64,000 nt of DNA, from contig NW_026728915.1 of NCBI RefSeq assembly GCF_030272615.1, positions 422,471-486,470 of the forward strand. Reading direction: 5' to 3'. Below the pieces are notes generated by a model. That model was not told where the DNA came from. It did no database searches and saw nothing but the letters and a program-made list of their open reading frames with translations. The position numbers and the translations under genes were made by a program. Below are positions 1-10,094 of the stretch, piece after piece (position 1 is the first letter of the stretch; each line of letters starts with the position of its first letter). The stretch comes from Cryptomeria japonica. Its lineage: Eukaryota; Streptophyta; Pinopsida; Cupressales; Cupressaceae.

Positions 1-360
1 ATCTTATCGGTTATCGTGGCATTCACTGTTTATCACAAAATGCTACTTGCTATCTAAATGCATTTGGTTATCTATCCTAGTGACACTCATTGTTCATCAC
101 AAAGTGTTGCTATCTACCCTAAGTAGTGCTCCCTGTTCATCACAAAGTACTACGTGTGTGACATTCCCTGTTCATCACAAAGTGTCACTCACATTCGCAC
201 TCCCTGTTCATCACAAAGTGCGGCCTATCCTGGTGCTCCCTGTTCATCACAAAGTGCCTTGATCTATCCTAATCTTTCTAGAGGACCTGCTTGAGTGTAT
301 CCTCTCAGCAGCTTATCCAATCGACAGTGTATGTTCATCACAGAACTGCGGATTTGACCT
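1..360 (+). repeat. Tandem array of covarying hairpins with a constant loop
   Basis: Seven copies of a core close to TGTTCATCACAA occur here. In six of them an 8-nt left arm, a 15-nt loop (usually CCCTGTTCATCACAA) and an 8-nt right arm can pair: 16-46, 80-110, 123-153, 158-188, 194-224 and 230-260. The arms differ between copies but stay complementary (GTGGCATT/AATGCTAC, GTGACACT/AGTGTTGC, GTAGTGCT/AGTACTAC, GTGACATT/AGTGTCAC; the last two copies keep 7 and 6 pairs). A seventh at 322-350 pairs with one bulged A. An unrelated 6-bp hairpin (AGAGGA/TCCTCT, 280-305) lies between the last two. The array is in the non-coding 3' part of an LTR retrotransposon whose PPT and LTR follow at 1206. A structured RNA region is an inference; the pairing is seen directly. 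Confidence 0.85.
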
Positions 361-364
361 AAAA

Positions 365-716
365 GACTAAAACCATGCATTTAAACACACAAACGCACTT
401 TTACAACACACACGCGCTTTTAACTCCTAAACGCGCTTATAGACTGCACAAATGCGCTTCTGTGACACAGACGTGTTTTCTGAACACAAACGTGCCTATG
501 ACAGACACAAACGCGACCAGGGAACACAGACGTCCCTACATGACATAAACGCTCCTAAAAAGCATAGACGCTGCTACATTTCACAAACACGTCCGCATTC
601 AACACAAACGCGGTTCCAGGCACAGACGCGCCTGGACCCGACACAGACGCGCCTGTTGGACACAGACGCGCCTGGCGCTGACACAGACGCGGTTGCGCAT
701 TTTTTGCACTTTTAAA
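365..716 (+). repeat. Short-period degenerate array, core acaCARACGCG
   Basis: About sixteen copies of a core close to ACACAAACGCG or ACACAGACGCG recur roughly every 20 bp with variable sequence between. Two units are clear hairpins: AGGGA/TCCCT around acacagacg, and TCCAGGC/GCCTGGA around acagacgc. Other units pair over only 3-4 bases, so the structural pattern is weaker than in the upstream array. An 87-codon open frame through it is a by-product of the repeat and looks like no protein. Confidence 0.75.
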
Positions 717-750
717 CTATCCTATTCCTAGCGCATTTATTGCTCCTAAA

Positions 751-781
751 CATGCATTTATGACAAAACTCGAAATGCATG
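751..781 (+). repeat. Perfect 9-bp hairpin
   Basis: CATGCATTT (751-759) and AAATGCATG (773-781) are exact inverted repeats around a 13-nt loop. It follows the two hairpin-rich arrays in the same retrotransposon 3' region. Function is unknown. Confidence 0.7.
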
Positions 782-1205
782 AAAGTACGAGGAGGTTTTC
801 GGCTACTTACCGGCTCTCCTGCATCGGCTGGTCGCTGGAATCGGCGGACACGGTCGAATCTATGAATGAATGCCATCGCTGCTGACTGCTGCTGCCCTTT
901 TCTCGCTCTACACTATGATCTTCTAAGGGTGTGGATGACAATGAGGATGTTTTTTGCCCGTGGCCTATCTTATAGCCTACCCTAGCCCTGGCCTTCATTT
1001 CCCGAGTCAGTCTTTCTCATCCCGTGACTTTGTCACTTCATTCGCTCAATCCATTCTAGCCTCTCTTTCTTATCGAGAGATTGTCTGCAATCTTTTCCGA
1101 CATTTTCATCCAATCTCTCGAGGGGGCATATCATTCCCATCCTGGGGCAACTCTGTATCAGTGCATCTTATCTTCTTTGAAACAATGCGACAAGCCGCAT
1201 TGTCT

Positions 1206-2012
1206 GAAAGAGGGGCAAAATGTAGACACTCAAAATTGTCATGTCTAATTAAATAAATATTTTATTTATTCAATTATCTAAGCCTAATTCTTCTATTAAT
1301 TAAATAAATTTTTATTTATTTAATTAATTCATTTATCCTCTTCTAGCCTTATTTCTCATTTAAATAAATACATTTATTTATTTAAATTATCCCTTTCCTA
1401 AATTGAATAAATATTTTATTTATTTAATTGCCCTACTTCTACTATTAATTAAATAAATCTTTATTTATTTAATTAATTCATTAGCTTTTTCTACACATGA
1501 CACATGTCATTCATCTCTTAATTCATACACTACCTACCCCTTTCATTATTTTGGTATTTCTTTTACCTACCCTCTAATCCTAGCCGACCTCTCTTTTTAC
1601 ACCTCTCAATCTTAACCCTCCATTTCTTATTGTGTCTTCTATTTAAGGAGATGCTTTCTTCATTGTCAAACCCTAATGGCTAATGACACATCCTAATGAT
1701 CTTTCATGCAATTTGGCTACACTACAATTCCACTTGCAACCACATTCCGTTCTTTATTGAGCTCTTGTGCATACAAAAATCTGAGAGGAAGCATATCAAA
1801 CAAGATCAATGGAGATAGGAAGAATGGAGATCAAAACCCTATTGGACATGTGATGGTATAATCTTTATGATTTTGAGTTATTTTGCATTGTCTTAGGTTA
1901 TCTTCATATGTTATGGTGGATCTTTGTTCATTGTTAGGCTAGGGTTTGGTGGTTGAATCCATTTTAGTCTTTCAATATTGTTGTTATTTGTTATCCATTT
2001 TCACCATATACA
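1206..2012 (+). mobile_element. Polypurine tract and 3' LTR of an LTR retrotransposon
   Basis: The purine-rich stretch gaaagaggggcaaaa (1206-1220) is followed by TGTAGACACT at 1221, the usual order of PPT and 3' LTR start. The LTR holds several palindromic blocks of the type TTAATTAAATAAAT-TTATTTATTTAATTAA between about 1240 and 1480, then a promoter-like, less AT-rich part. The end is placed at CATATACA (about 2012) because LTRs end in CA and the sequence turns into an A-run just after; this end is a guess. The 800 bp before the PPT contain no recognisable pol domain, so the coding part of the element lies left of the window or is absent. A similar terminus, TGTCTACA, appears reversed at 43088. 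Confidence 0.55.
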
Positions 2013-2944
2013 GCTTGTAATCAAAAAAAAAAAAGCAAGTCCTCATATTTATAGCATGTGGGTGAAAATGGAAGTTTTTTTTTGCAATCTCAAGCAATTA
2101 TATATTTACCTAACAATGGAAGCTTCAATTATATAGAACAACGACTCCCTATGGGCTCAAAACGCAAAAGTTTTAGTCTCATTTTTTATTGTCTTTCATG
2201 TTAAGAAAGTATATGTCCATTAAATGGATTGCCTCTAATAAATGCCCAATCTCATTTCATCTAGTCATTCATAATTGCACCGATATACTAACTAGTGATA
2301 CAAATTTGCAATTTTAAGGGTAGCAACTCAAGGAATGCAAATTAATGCCAAACTTATTTTCATTATGAAACTGAAATAGATATCATATTATTATTTCTAA
2401 AACTACTCTTACATTTTTCCAGTCAAATGCTAATCACCTGCATTGCTTAATTGTTTTGAAATGAACAATGCGGGGACAGGGAGAGTTAAGAACATATGAA
2501 TCACTTTTCATGCTTTGTGGCAAGAAAAAAAGAGAAATAGCTTAACCCATTCTCCTCTAGAACTCTCAATGCTTCCAATGGAAATTATTTCTCATATTTT
2601 ATATGAAAGCTTCCATAGAATTTATCTTCTATAAAATTTGTTCATCATTTTTTTTTGTATTTTTTCTTTTAAAAAAGAAGTTTTTTTTTGCATTGTCCAC
2701 AGCAAGTGACTCAAAGTATCATCTTCTAAATAACAAGCTCAAAGATCCAATTTAGTCAATTAGATCACATAAAAATCTCCACAAGACTACTCTTAAACTC
2801 AAACAAAATATAAAGTACTAGCTGAAAGTCACATTTAATATCACTTTTTTTAAGTGAAAAACTAAAATGAGTTTTGGTTTAATTGTAATTATTGCATGAA
2901 CATTTTGATGTTTTTTATTATATAAGCAGGGAAACAACTCTTAA
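2013..2944. other. AT-rich stretch without recognised feature
   Basis: No ORF with recognisable sequence, no clear terminal repeats. Several A and T runs (2022, 2070, 2650-2690). It separates the left LTR from the 3' end of the minus-strand LINE. Confidence 0.6.
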
Positions 2945-3315
2945 CCGAGAATGAAAAAGAGTTACAAAGTTAAATCTTCAGGCAAAGAAAAGCCACCCAG
3001 AGACCAAACAAAAAACAGAGTCCACCCTTCAAAAATAATAAAAAGTTTCATAGTTTTGTAGCTATTTCTACACATCCTAACTAACTTCCAGCTTCTATAC
3101 TTATCATCCCCTTTAAAAAAATCATTAGTAATCCTCCTACTTAAAGTCTTACTAAAAACACTAGTAGAGAGCATATTGCTAAGAGTTTTATCAGTCCTAT
3201 AATAGTAAGAGTTAACATTAAAGGGTATGCAGACCCAACATAGCATCCTTAAAATGACCATCAATAAAAAAAGTACAAAAAAACTAGAGAGAATCTAATC
3301 TTTCTTGAGTAGGTT

Positions 3316-5290
3316 TCAGTCATGTTGGAGTCTTCCAAGATTGCATTCTGAAGTGTCCATCTTCTCCTCGTCATCATCTATAGTGTGATCCATATGGCCC
3401 TGCTTCTTCAACTTCTTCTTGTTCTTTTTAATCCTCCCTTTACCAGAAGTCATGCCCAATACAACACTCTTCATAACCCCATCCATAATGTAGCAAAGGG
3501 AACTTAAGGCATCACATAGGATTTGAATCGTCAAATTATTTTCCTCATTCTTCATCTTAAGGGTAGCAACACTCTCCTTCAGCTCATGTAAATTCTCTTC
3601 CAGATTCTTGTTGTCGTCCATCTTAGTAGGGTATTCCTAGGAATAGGGGACCATCTCCTCATCACCCGACAAATTAGGGACCTTAGGGTTGTGTTCCTTA
3701 GTATCTGAGTCTGCCTCAGCCTCATTTATCTCATCCCATCTTCTTCCATTTCCTCTTTGAAATTATCTTTGGGGTTGTCCTCCTCCTCTTGGAAATCCTC
3801 ATCCTTAGTATTGTCAACAGAGTTATGGTCCTCCTCTAGATCACAAATTTCCTCTAGAATTTTAACATTGCACTGGTTATCAGCTTTTTTAATTTCCTAT
3901 TTTCTTTGCTTAGCCCAGAGCCTAGCTGACCTCCTTTCCCAAGAACTGCAATCAATTTTTTCTTGCTCCAAAGTTTTTTCCTCCTCATCTTCTTAAGAGT
4001 GCAGGTCTAGGTCTATGGTGATAATTTTACTAATTGACTCTTTGTTGGTTTTTTTATCTTTAAGTAGGGAATTATGGGCAGTTTCTAGCTTTCTTTTATC
4101 AGGTTTCACATTTAGCAGGGCAAGTTCTGGGGACTCTTCATCGAGGATAGAAAGGGTATGTTTTCCTCTATTCTTAGGTGAGGAGGTGCAACCGAGTGAA
4201 CATTGAGACATAGGGTTAGCTAGAAAAATCTTGGAGGATTTACCATGATCTTTCTAAGAGTTTTTCTCATTCCCAAGCATAGGGTACAGACTATTGAGGC
4301 TTGGGGAGTGGTCCACAACAAACTTGTAAATTAGATAGATAAGGCCTTGGTGTAGTGGGGGGTTAGCACCATTTTGAATGCAGAACTCTAAGGAGGAGAA
4401 CATAAAGAAAAGAAAAATGATATTCTCCCCAAAACTTGTATAGTAGATAGATAAGGCCCTGGTGTAGTAGGGGGTTAGCACCATTTTGAATGCTAAACTC
4501 TAAGGAGGAGAACAAAAAGAAAGTCAAATTGACTATCTCTCGATGACTAATATGGTTAAGAATACTAAAATGATAACCGTGCATAATAGTATATCTACCT
4601 TCAAGCGTAAAATACTTCATAACATAATAGCTAACAATAGAGAATAGTTTAGGTAGAGCCAAGCAACCATACTCATTCTGAGTTGCCTCCAGTTTCTCCC
4701 CTTTCTCGAAGATTCTTTTTCATTAACCCTTTGTAGTCTCCACTACTGCATCTTTACACCCATTCACCATCGTTCAGCAAACCAGTGACCTTTGTGATGT
4801 AATCCAGCATAACAGTGAAGGAAATCCTCCCAATAGTCACAATGCCATTTTGCCAAGAGTTGCAGAATCTGGCCATCAGATCTTAATTGTAACCCTTCAC
4901 CACCAAAAATAAGGGGGTAAAACTAGCATTCTGAAACAACTTCCAAATCTCCTCATTGTCGCGAATCCCATCACAATTTTTAGGCTAAGTTCTCTTAAGA
5001 GGCCCCTCCATGTAAGAATAAGGACAAACAAAGCGCAGATTATCTCTATGAAAGTGACCCAAGAAACAGCTCAGGTTCTTCACTATCGCAGGAAAACATA
5101 AAGAAATATTTCTAGAAAGGTCATTTTTTAACTCTTTCACACCATTTTCATCACATGTGTGATTTCCTTTCCAATCATTAAACTTTAAGGCTCCACAAAA
5201 ATTAAAAACTCCACCTTTACTTCTAACAAAAACCGAATCTAAAAAGATACATTCAAAATCATGAGCCTTAGTTCCTCTTTAGATCCATGT
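3316..5290 (-). pseudogene. Unknown ORF region downstream of LINE RNase H ('ORF3')
   Basis: After RNase H the minus strand keeps a long, coding-like region broken by stops. About 5060-4770 reads EEIWKLFQNASFTPLFLVVK, then (after one TAA) LMARFCNSWQNGIVTIGRIS and DYITKVTGLLND; 4662-4363 reads GCLALPKLFSIVSYYVMKYF (beginning just upstream), then HYHFSILNHISHREI-like residues and a repeated SLEFSIQNGANPLLHQGLIY segment; 4211-3316 is Lys/Glu/Asp-rich with a short coiled-coil-like part (ESVATLKMKNEENNLTIQIL). I do not recognise the family. Its order (aromatic/Trp block, ITxxxGL block, HQGLI block) loosely resembles plant mobile-domain-like ORFs found in transposons. Whether it belongs to the LINE or to a neighbouring element cannot be told from this copy alone. 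Confidence 0.5.
4321..4544. repeat. Local tandem duplication, unit about 112 bp
   Basis: The stretch starting aacttgtaaattagatagat at 4321 recurs at 4433 as aacttgtatagtagatagat and both continue through the same ggttagcaccattttgaatg block. On the minus strand it duplicates the HQGLIYLxYKF part of the unknown ORF, so the duplication would lengthen that protein by about 37 residues. Copies differ at about a tenth of positions by eye. Confidence 0.8.
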
Positions 5291-5667
5291 CATCACCATA
5301 ATACATAGTCCAAATGGAAAAAGAACATGTAAGCATAAAGCTCCAGATCACCCAAACCGTACCCATCGTAGTGTAGGGGCCCACATAATTTTTGAAAATT
5401 TGAAAAAAGGTGGTCATGTAGACAAAAACTGAAAACCCAACCGTTAAAACCCTTATTGATATCCAACCTTGTCTCCTTGTTTTCCCTTAAGCCTTTCATG
5501 AGAAAGAATCTCTTTGATCTCCTTACAAATTTCACTAAAGTTAAAAAATGTCCAATCTGCTCTACTCACACCCTGATTGGCAATAATGTTAGCAGCCATA
5601 TTTCCTTCCCTGTAGGTATGTTGAAAATTAATGTTCTAAAAAAGATTAAGGAGACATTTAAACTTGT

Positions 5668-6113
5668 TTATAATTCCTCTGATCTCCCAGGGGGAGAAAC
5701 AGAGTTATTAAGACATTCAATAATCAGCTTTGAATCTCCTTCTAGGATTACTTTCTTCATCGAATTATGTTGAATCCTAGAGAGGCCCATCCAGGCTATG
5801 ATAGCTTCATCTCTATTATTCATACCAATATCCAAATTGGTGCCAAATACTTCAATCAACCTTCTCCTCGATCTTCGATTAAGCCACCTACCCCAAATAA
5901 ACCAGGGTTACCTTTAGAGAAGTCATCAAAATTACACTTGAACCAACCCGAATTTGGAGGGAGCCAAGTGCAACATTTTCTCAGTAACAAGTTATTCCAT
6001 TTGAGCTTCAATAAGTTATGTTGAATGCCCCATTTTTGTCTTAAGTGTAGGTCCAACTGAGTAGGTGAGACCTTAGAGATAGCTTGGGAGCCCGCATTGA
6101 CATTCTCTCTCAC
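5668..6113 (-). pseudogene. LINE RNase H domain remnant
   Basis: 6113-5856 ends in the start of an RNase H fold: PPNSGWFKCNFDDFSKGNPG, then GVGGLIEDRGEG. This is the plant LINE RNase H pattern (usually FDGASKGNPG), with the first catalytic aspartate seen as NFDD. In the next frame, 5859-5668 gives NRDEAIIAWMGL, then VILEGDSKLIIECLN, where EGDSK carries a second acidic residue of the active site. The two halves are separated by a frameshift near 5857. RNase H domains of this type degrade the RNA strand of the RNA-DNA hybrid during LINE reverse transcription. The domain is inactive here because of the frame break. Confidence 0.8.
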
Positions 6114-6379
6114 CTGTTGTTTTATGATGTTGGTGAGAACATTATTGTTTCTCCTTTCTTCTCCAAAAACTCTGTTATTTTGTTCCTTCCAGATGTTCCA
6201 AGCTATAATTGGGGGAATTTAAAGCCACAAATTCTTAGCAAGAGGGTGAGAGTAGGGGCTCATAGTCCACTAAATCATGAAATTTCTCATGTTTTTGGGA
6301 TGGATCCAATTAATTTTCAAATCCTTCAGTATAGCCTCCCAAATTTCTTGAGCATAACTACAATGTAGAAAAATATGGT

Positions 6380-7071
6380 CTATACTTCCATGTCCTTATA
6401 ACAAAGCTCACATTTTTTGGTGAAGGAGAAGCCCCTCTTGTTAAGATTATCAATAGTCATATTGCTCCCATGAGTTGTAGCCCACCAAAAATAGCTAATT
6501 TTAGGAATTAGGCCTTTTATCCAAATTTCTTTCCAGTTGAAATTCTTTATATTATCTTCCTCCATATCTTGGTAAGTCTATTTGATAGTGAAGGTACTAT
6601 AAGAATTGATTTTCCATATCCACTCGTCCTCTGTATGAGAGGAAAAAATGAAATAGTCAGGTAGAAGATCTAAGAGATCCTTAGCCTCCATCATAATTTG
6701 ATCTTTAACCTTTACTAGAATCTCATAACAGTTAGTGATAGTCTCTGTCATATTTTTCTAGGCATCGCTCTCCCCTTGCCACACAATGTAGTCATGAACT
6801 TTTAGCCCGTAGCATCTACTTAGGAAGGCATAATTGTTTCTAAGATGTGGTAGATCAAAGAGAGCCTCATGGTGCACCCAAACATCTTGCCAGAAGTTAG
6901 TTCTTTCCCATTTCCTATAATCATTTTTCCATTCTTTTTTATGAACTTTCTAGTTTTAGCAACATTATTCCAAATGGAGGAACCAAAAGGTAGCTCCTTT
7001 AAGTTTATAAACTTATCAAAACTCTTAGTATGAAGGTATTTAGCACCCAAAATGATATTCCAATATTTCAC
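6380..7071 (-). pseudogene. LINE connection and zf-RVT zinc-binding region remnant
   Basis: On the minus strand 7071-6820 reads as the segment between thumb and zf-RVT (SSIWNNVAKTRKFIKKNG, followed by IGNGKELTSGKMFG, corresponding to the usual IGNGxxxxFWxD). 6565-6380 contains WIKGLIPKISYFWWATTHGS, then LNKRGFSFTKKCELCYKD, the zf-RVT pattern of plant LINE ORF2 (compare WYPGLIPKINIFLWIL and NLRKRGFCIPNRCYLCLN in the LINE at 32100). The region is interrupted by stops and is not translatable as one protein. It sits between the reverse transcriptase and RNase H parts of the same element. Confidence 0.75.
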
Positions 7072-7214
7072 CTCTTCAGATAACTGTCATCTAATTTTAG
7101 TTAACAAGGCTCTATTGAAGGTTTTGATTTGCCTTATACCAAGTCCCCCCTCCCTCATAGGTCTGCACACTTTCTCCGCAGCAACTAGGGATATTCTATT
7201 TCTTTCTTCAGTGC

Positions 7215-7730
7215 CTAACAAGAGGAACCATTTTTAGATTCTTTCAATCTTTTCAGCCACAACCCCAGACACTTTAAAAAAGGAAAGGTAATAGATAGGT
7301 AAATTTTGTAGACAAGATTTAACCAATTTTCATTTGCTTGCCATACTGAGGAGCTTCCCTTTCCAACTAGCCAACATCCTATGGAATCTTTCAGGAATAC
7401 CATTCCAAAAGACCAAGGAAGGGGCTTTAGAGATGAGGGGAATCCCAAGATAAGAGTTAGGGAGTGGAGCAATTTGGCAAGATAAGATGGTAGAAATTTC
7501 AGCTTGAAGGGTGGGGTTAACATTCATGCGAATAGCTTTCTCTTTTCATAATTAATATAATGGTCAGAGATTTGAGCATAATTTTCCAGGATTATTTTGC
7601 AATGCTTAGCCTCAAAGACATAAGATTCTCCAAATATTATGTATCATCCACAAATTGTTGGTGGGTAATAGGATTGAGAGTGGAAGTAGCCATGGCCCCT
7701 TTGAGATAGCCAATCATTCTCAGTTTTGAT
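7215..7730 (-). pseudogene. LINE reverse transcriptase remnant with QQFVDDT motif
   Basis: The minus-strand translation near 7660 reads THQQFVDDT followed by a stop. FVDD is the catalytic aspartate box of plant LINE reverse transcriptases, so the two catalytic residues are still present although the next codon is TAA. Downstream, at 7400-7330, come the typical residues WNGIPERFHRMLASWKGKLL, matching the thumb or connection region (compare SLVDRFSRKLAGWKGTLLS in the plus-strand LINE at 31300). Reading frame changes at least twice. The polymerase fingers and palm upstream of FVDD are absent because the element is truncated at about 7730. Confidence 0.8.
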
Positions 7731-8220
7731 GTTACTATGGATTATCAATGGATACAATGTGGAATAATTACAAGCTATGATATAACAAAAGTGACACATA
7801 TTATACAACTTATATTGTTTAATCATGGATCAATACACAATAAATATAATTTCTAGAGGTACGACCATCATGAGTTATGTTTGAGATACAACTGAGTCAT
7901 TTTTGTACACAAGAAGGAACAATGTAATAAGATACACTTGTTTAACTTTATTTTATATATATATATTTTGAATAATATTATTATGTATAATTATACTAAA
8001 ATTTTATGGTTATGTGAATAATGCTAGCATTAGACACATTATGAATACAATGAATAAATATTGTATTGTGTGAGATATAATTTTTAAACATTTGAGTATC
8101 AAATTATTGAAGGAATTTATTTTTTTCTTTTGTTTAGACTATAGGAATTTGGTATAACACCCCTATAAAATGTAGTGCACCTGCTAAAATTTTAAATGTA
8201 ATCGGTGACGCTACTACAAT
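7731..8220. other. AT-rich stretch without recognised feature
   Basis: About 490 bp between the truncated 5' end of the minus-strand LINE and a plus-strand LINE tail. No coding signal or terminal repeats seen. Confidence 0.5.
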
Positions 8221-8462
8221 GTGTACTCCAATGTTAGCCTTTAGAAATATGCTCTCTATTGGTGTGTTTATTAAGACTTTAAATAGTAGGATTACTGATG
8301 ATGTCTATAAGTGGGACGATAAATGTAGAAGCTAGAGGTTAGTTAGGATTTGCAGAAATAGCTACAGAACTATGAAATTTTTCAATTATTTTTTATGGGT
8401 GGGCTTTTTTTTTTGTTTGGTCTCTGGGTGGTTGTTCCTTGCCTAAAGATTTAACTTTGTAA
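8221..8462 (+). mobile_element. LINE 3' tail fragment, plus strand
   Basis: Translates, with stops, as NMLSIGVFIKTLNSRITDDV, then KLVRxCRNSYxTMK-like residues, matching the minus-strand tail at 3264-2962 (NMLSTSVFSKTLSRRITNDF). It is a second, oppositely oriented copy of the same LINE 3' end. An LTR-like sequence begins exactly after TTTGTAAT at 8463, so the tail was probably interrupted or abutted by an LTR element. Confidence 0.7.
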
Positions 8463-9750
8463 TTGTTACCAAAATTTTTGCACTAACTAAATTTTGGTGG
8501 CCTAAACAGGCCTTACACATTGCAATTGAAGAAAGGTACACAATGTTTTTTACAAATTCTCCAATTTTACACATTATGATTTCAACGTTGAAGTTATTTC
8601 ATTATGCAAGTAATTTTTTAGAAATGCCAACAAAAAGATTGCATAGAAATAGCTCTTTTATTTACAAGAATGTGTAAAGTTTATCACACAAGCCATGTAA
8701 ATATCCAACTAAGCTATAGGCATACATTCTCATACATCTATGTAGACAAACTATATAAATAGAATAAAGAATGAGATTATAGAAGGGTGACCCATCATTG
8801 CCTGGAATGACGAGCCAATTCTTGAAGAAGTTGTTGGTCTTCATCCACTCATCTATTTTCAGCTCCTTCTGCTCCTAGTCCATCACTACCTACAAGAGAT
8901 TTGAAAAAATGATGATTAGAGCAATGAGGATAACCATAATGTCATACTCAAACTCAACAGAATATATAGTGTATCTGCATAGAGATACCCAAACATATGT
9001 CTACAACTATCAAGATATCAAATATAGGAGAGAAGAGAATTAGTGCAGAAAGTAAGGTGCCATGAAAAAAAAAAAAACTATCATGTTTTCTCTAACATGT
9101 TTATTTCATTTGCAAATAGAGGATTTCACTCATGTCTATCATGTATGTGGGTTAAAATGGGCTCCCGAAGGGGTTGAGCTCAACATACATGTCACTATTT
9201 AGGGTGACATTAGCCAACTATCAAAATACTGAGTACACCAAGCCATGATCTCACATGATATCATTAAATGATAGAAAGGGAGTGTCATCCAATGACAGAA
9301 TGAAAAAAACATGTACTCAATGCATTCAATAGTCAATAGATTATTGATATCATCATATGAGTAGGGGAAATATATGAAATCATAATAGGGCAAGGAACAA
9401 TGAAAAAGATCCTTTAGAACAATCAGGTTATAAATAAGGTCATTATATGGAAAAGGCATCATAGGATAGTGTATTTATGAAGATAGTCAAAGCCTAGAAG
9501 ATGTCAAGCCATGGAGCCTATAATAGTAAAAAAGAGTGCTTGCACCCAGAACTTTGATAGTAGTACCAAAGATGCAAAGATTCATTTTGTTATATCACTA
9601 GAAGGCACATGAGAAGTACTTATTTATGAGTTATATAGTACATAGCCATTAAGGTCATTTCAGTCCTGAAGATTGCATAATGAGTAATTGCACATCATTG
9701 TTGACAGTTAAGAAAAAATAGCCCATCATTCAGGATAGATCAAAAAGTGC
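8463..9750 (+). mobile_element. LTR fragment related to the gypsy 3' LTR at 57665
   Basis: Starts TGTTACCAAAATTTTTGCAC, close to TGTTCCCAAAATTTTATCAC at 57665, and later shares the near-identical segment around gggttaaaatgggctc (9149 and 58320) and the following gaaggggttgagctcaaca. The two therefore belong to one LTR family. No internal region follows, so this looks like a solo or truncated LTR. The right end is not defined; a (TA)n run at 9758-9785 lies just after it. Confidence 0.6.
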
Positions 9751-9755
9751 ACCCA

Positions 9756-9790
<35 letters not shown>

Positions 9791-10094
9791 ACCCTTAGCA
9801 CGCAGTCATAGTAAGGTCAATAAGAGCCATCATGCCAAGCCTATCACAAAAACTCAACTATCAAATTCTATTTTGAGGATTATTAATGACTTTAAATTTT
9901 TGACAAAGACGATTTGGAAAACTAGGGAAAGAGAAGCCAAAGTATCAAATCCATTGATGTCCATGCCATAAGGATACACTCATTTCAAAAAACAGTGAAT
10001 ATGTTGTCCCAAGAATGCAGTAAAAAATATAGTCATACTGTTTTTGTTGTTTCTAAGAAACCCAAATCTTTGTTTCTAAAATATAGTCATACTA
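9751..10094. other. Spacer with (TA)n microsatellite
   Basis: A pure TA run at about 9758-9785 is followed by 300 bp of unremarkable sequence up to the truncated left LTR of the gypsy array. No gene seen. Confidence 0.5.

Larger units (their letters stand above)
2945..7730 (-). mobile_element. Decayed non-LTR retrotransposon (plant LINE), 5'-truncated
   Basis: Read on the minus strand, this stretch gives the C-terminal half of a plant LINE ORF2 in order: reverse transcriptase from the catalytic motif onward (7730-7215), connection (7071-6820), zf-RVT (6565-6380), RNase H (6113-5668), then a further long coding-like region (5290-3316) and a 3' tail near 2945. Everything upstream of the reverse transcriptase active site is missing, as expected for 5'-truncated LINE insertion. 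The frame is broken many times by stops and shifts, so the copy is dead. The tail sequence (3264-2962) has a relative on the plus strand at 8221-8462, which fixes it as a repeated LINE 3' end. Confidence 0.8.

Noticed and set aside
16-260. CRISPR-like array (conserved core, variable segments, near-regular 36-bp spacing)
   Set aside because: The variable parts pair with each other across the conserved core, the spacing is uneven, and the context is a plant retrotransposon with PPT and LTR.
807-1256. Protein-coding gene before the left LTR (open frames 807-998 minus, 954-1256 plus)
   Set aside because: No recognisable domain; the plus frame runs through the PPT into the LTR, as expected for non-coding retrotransposon 3' sequence.
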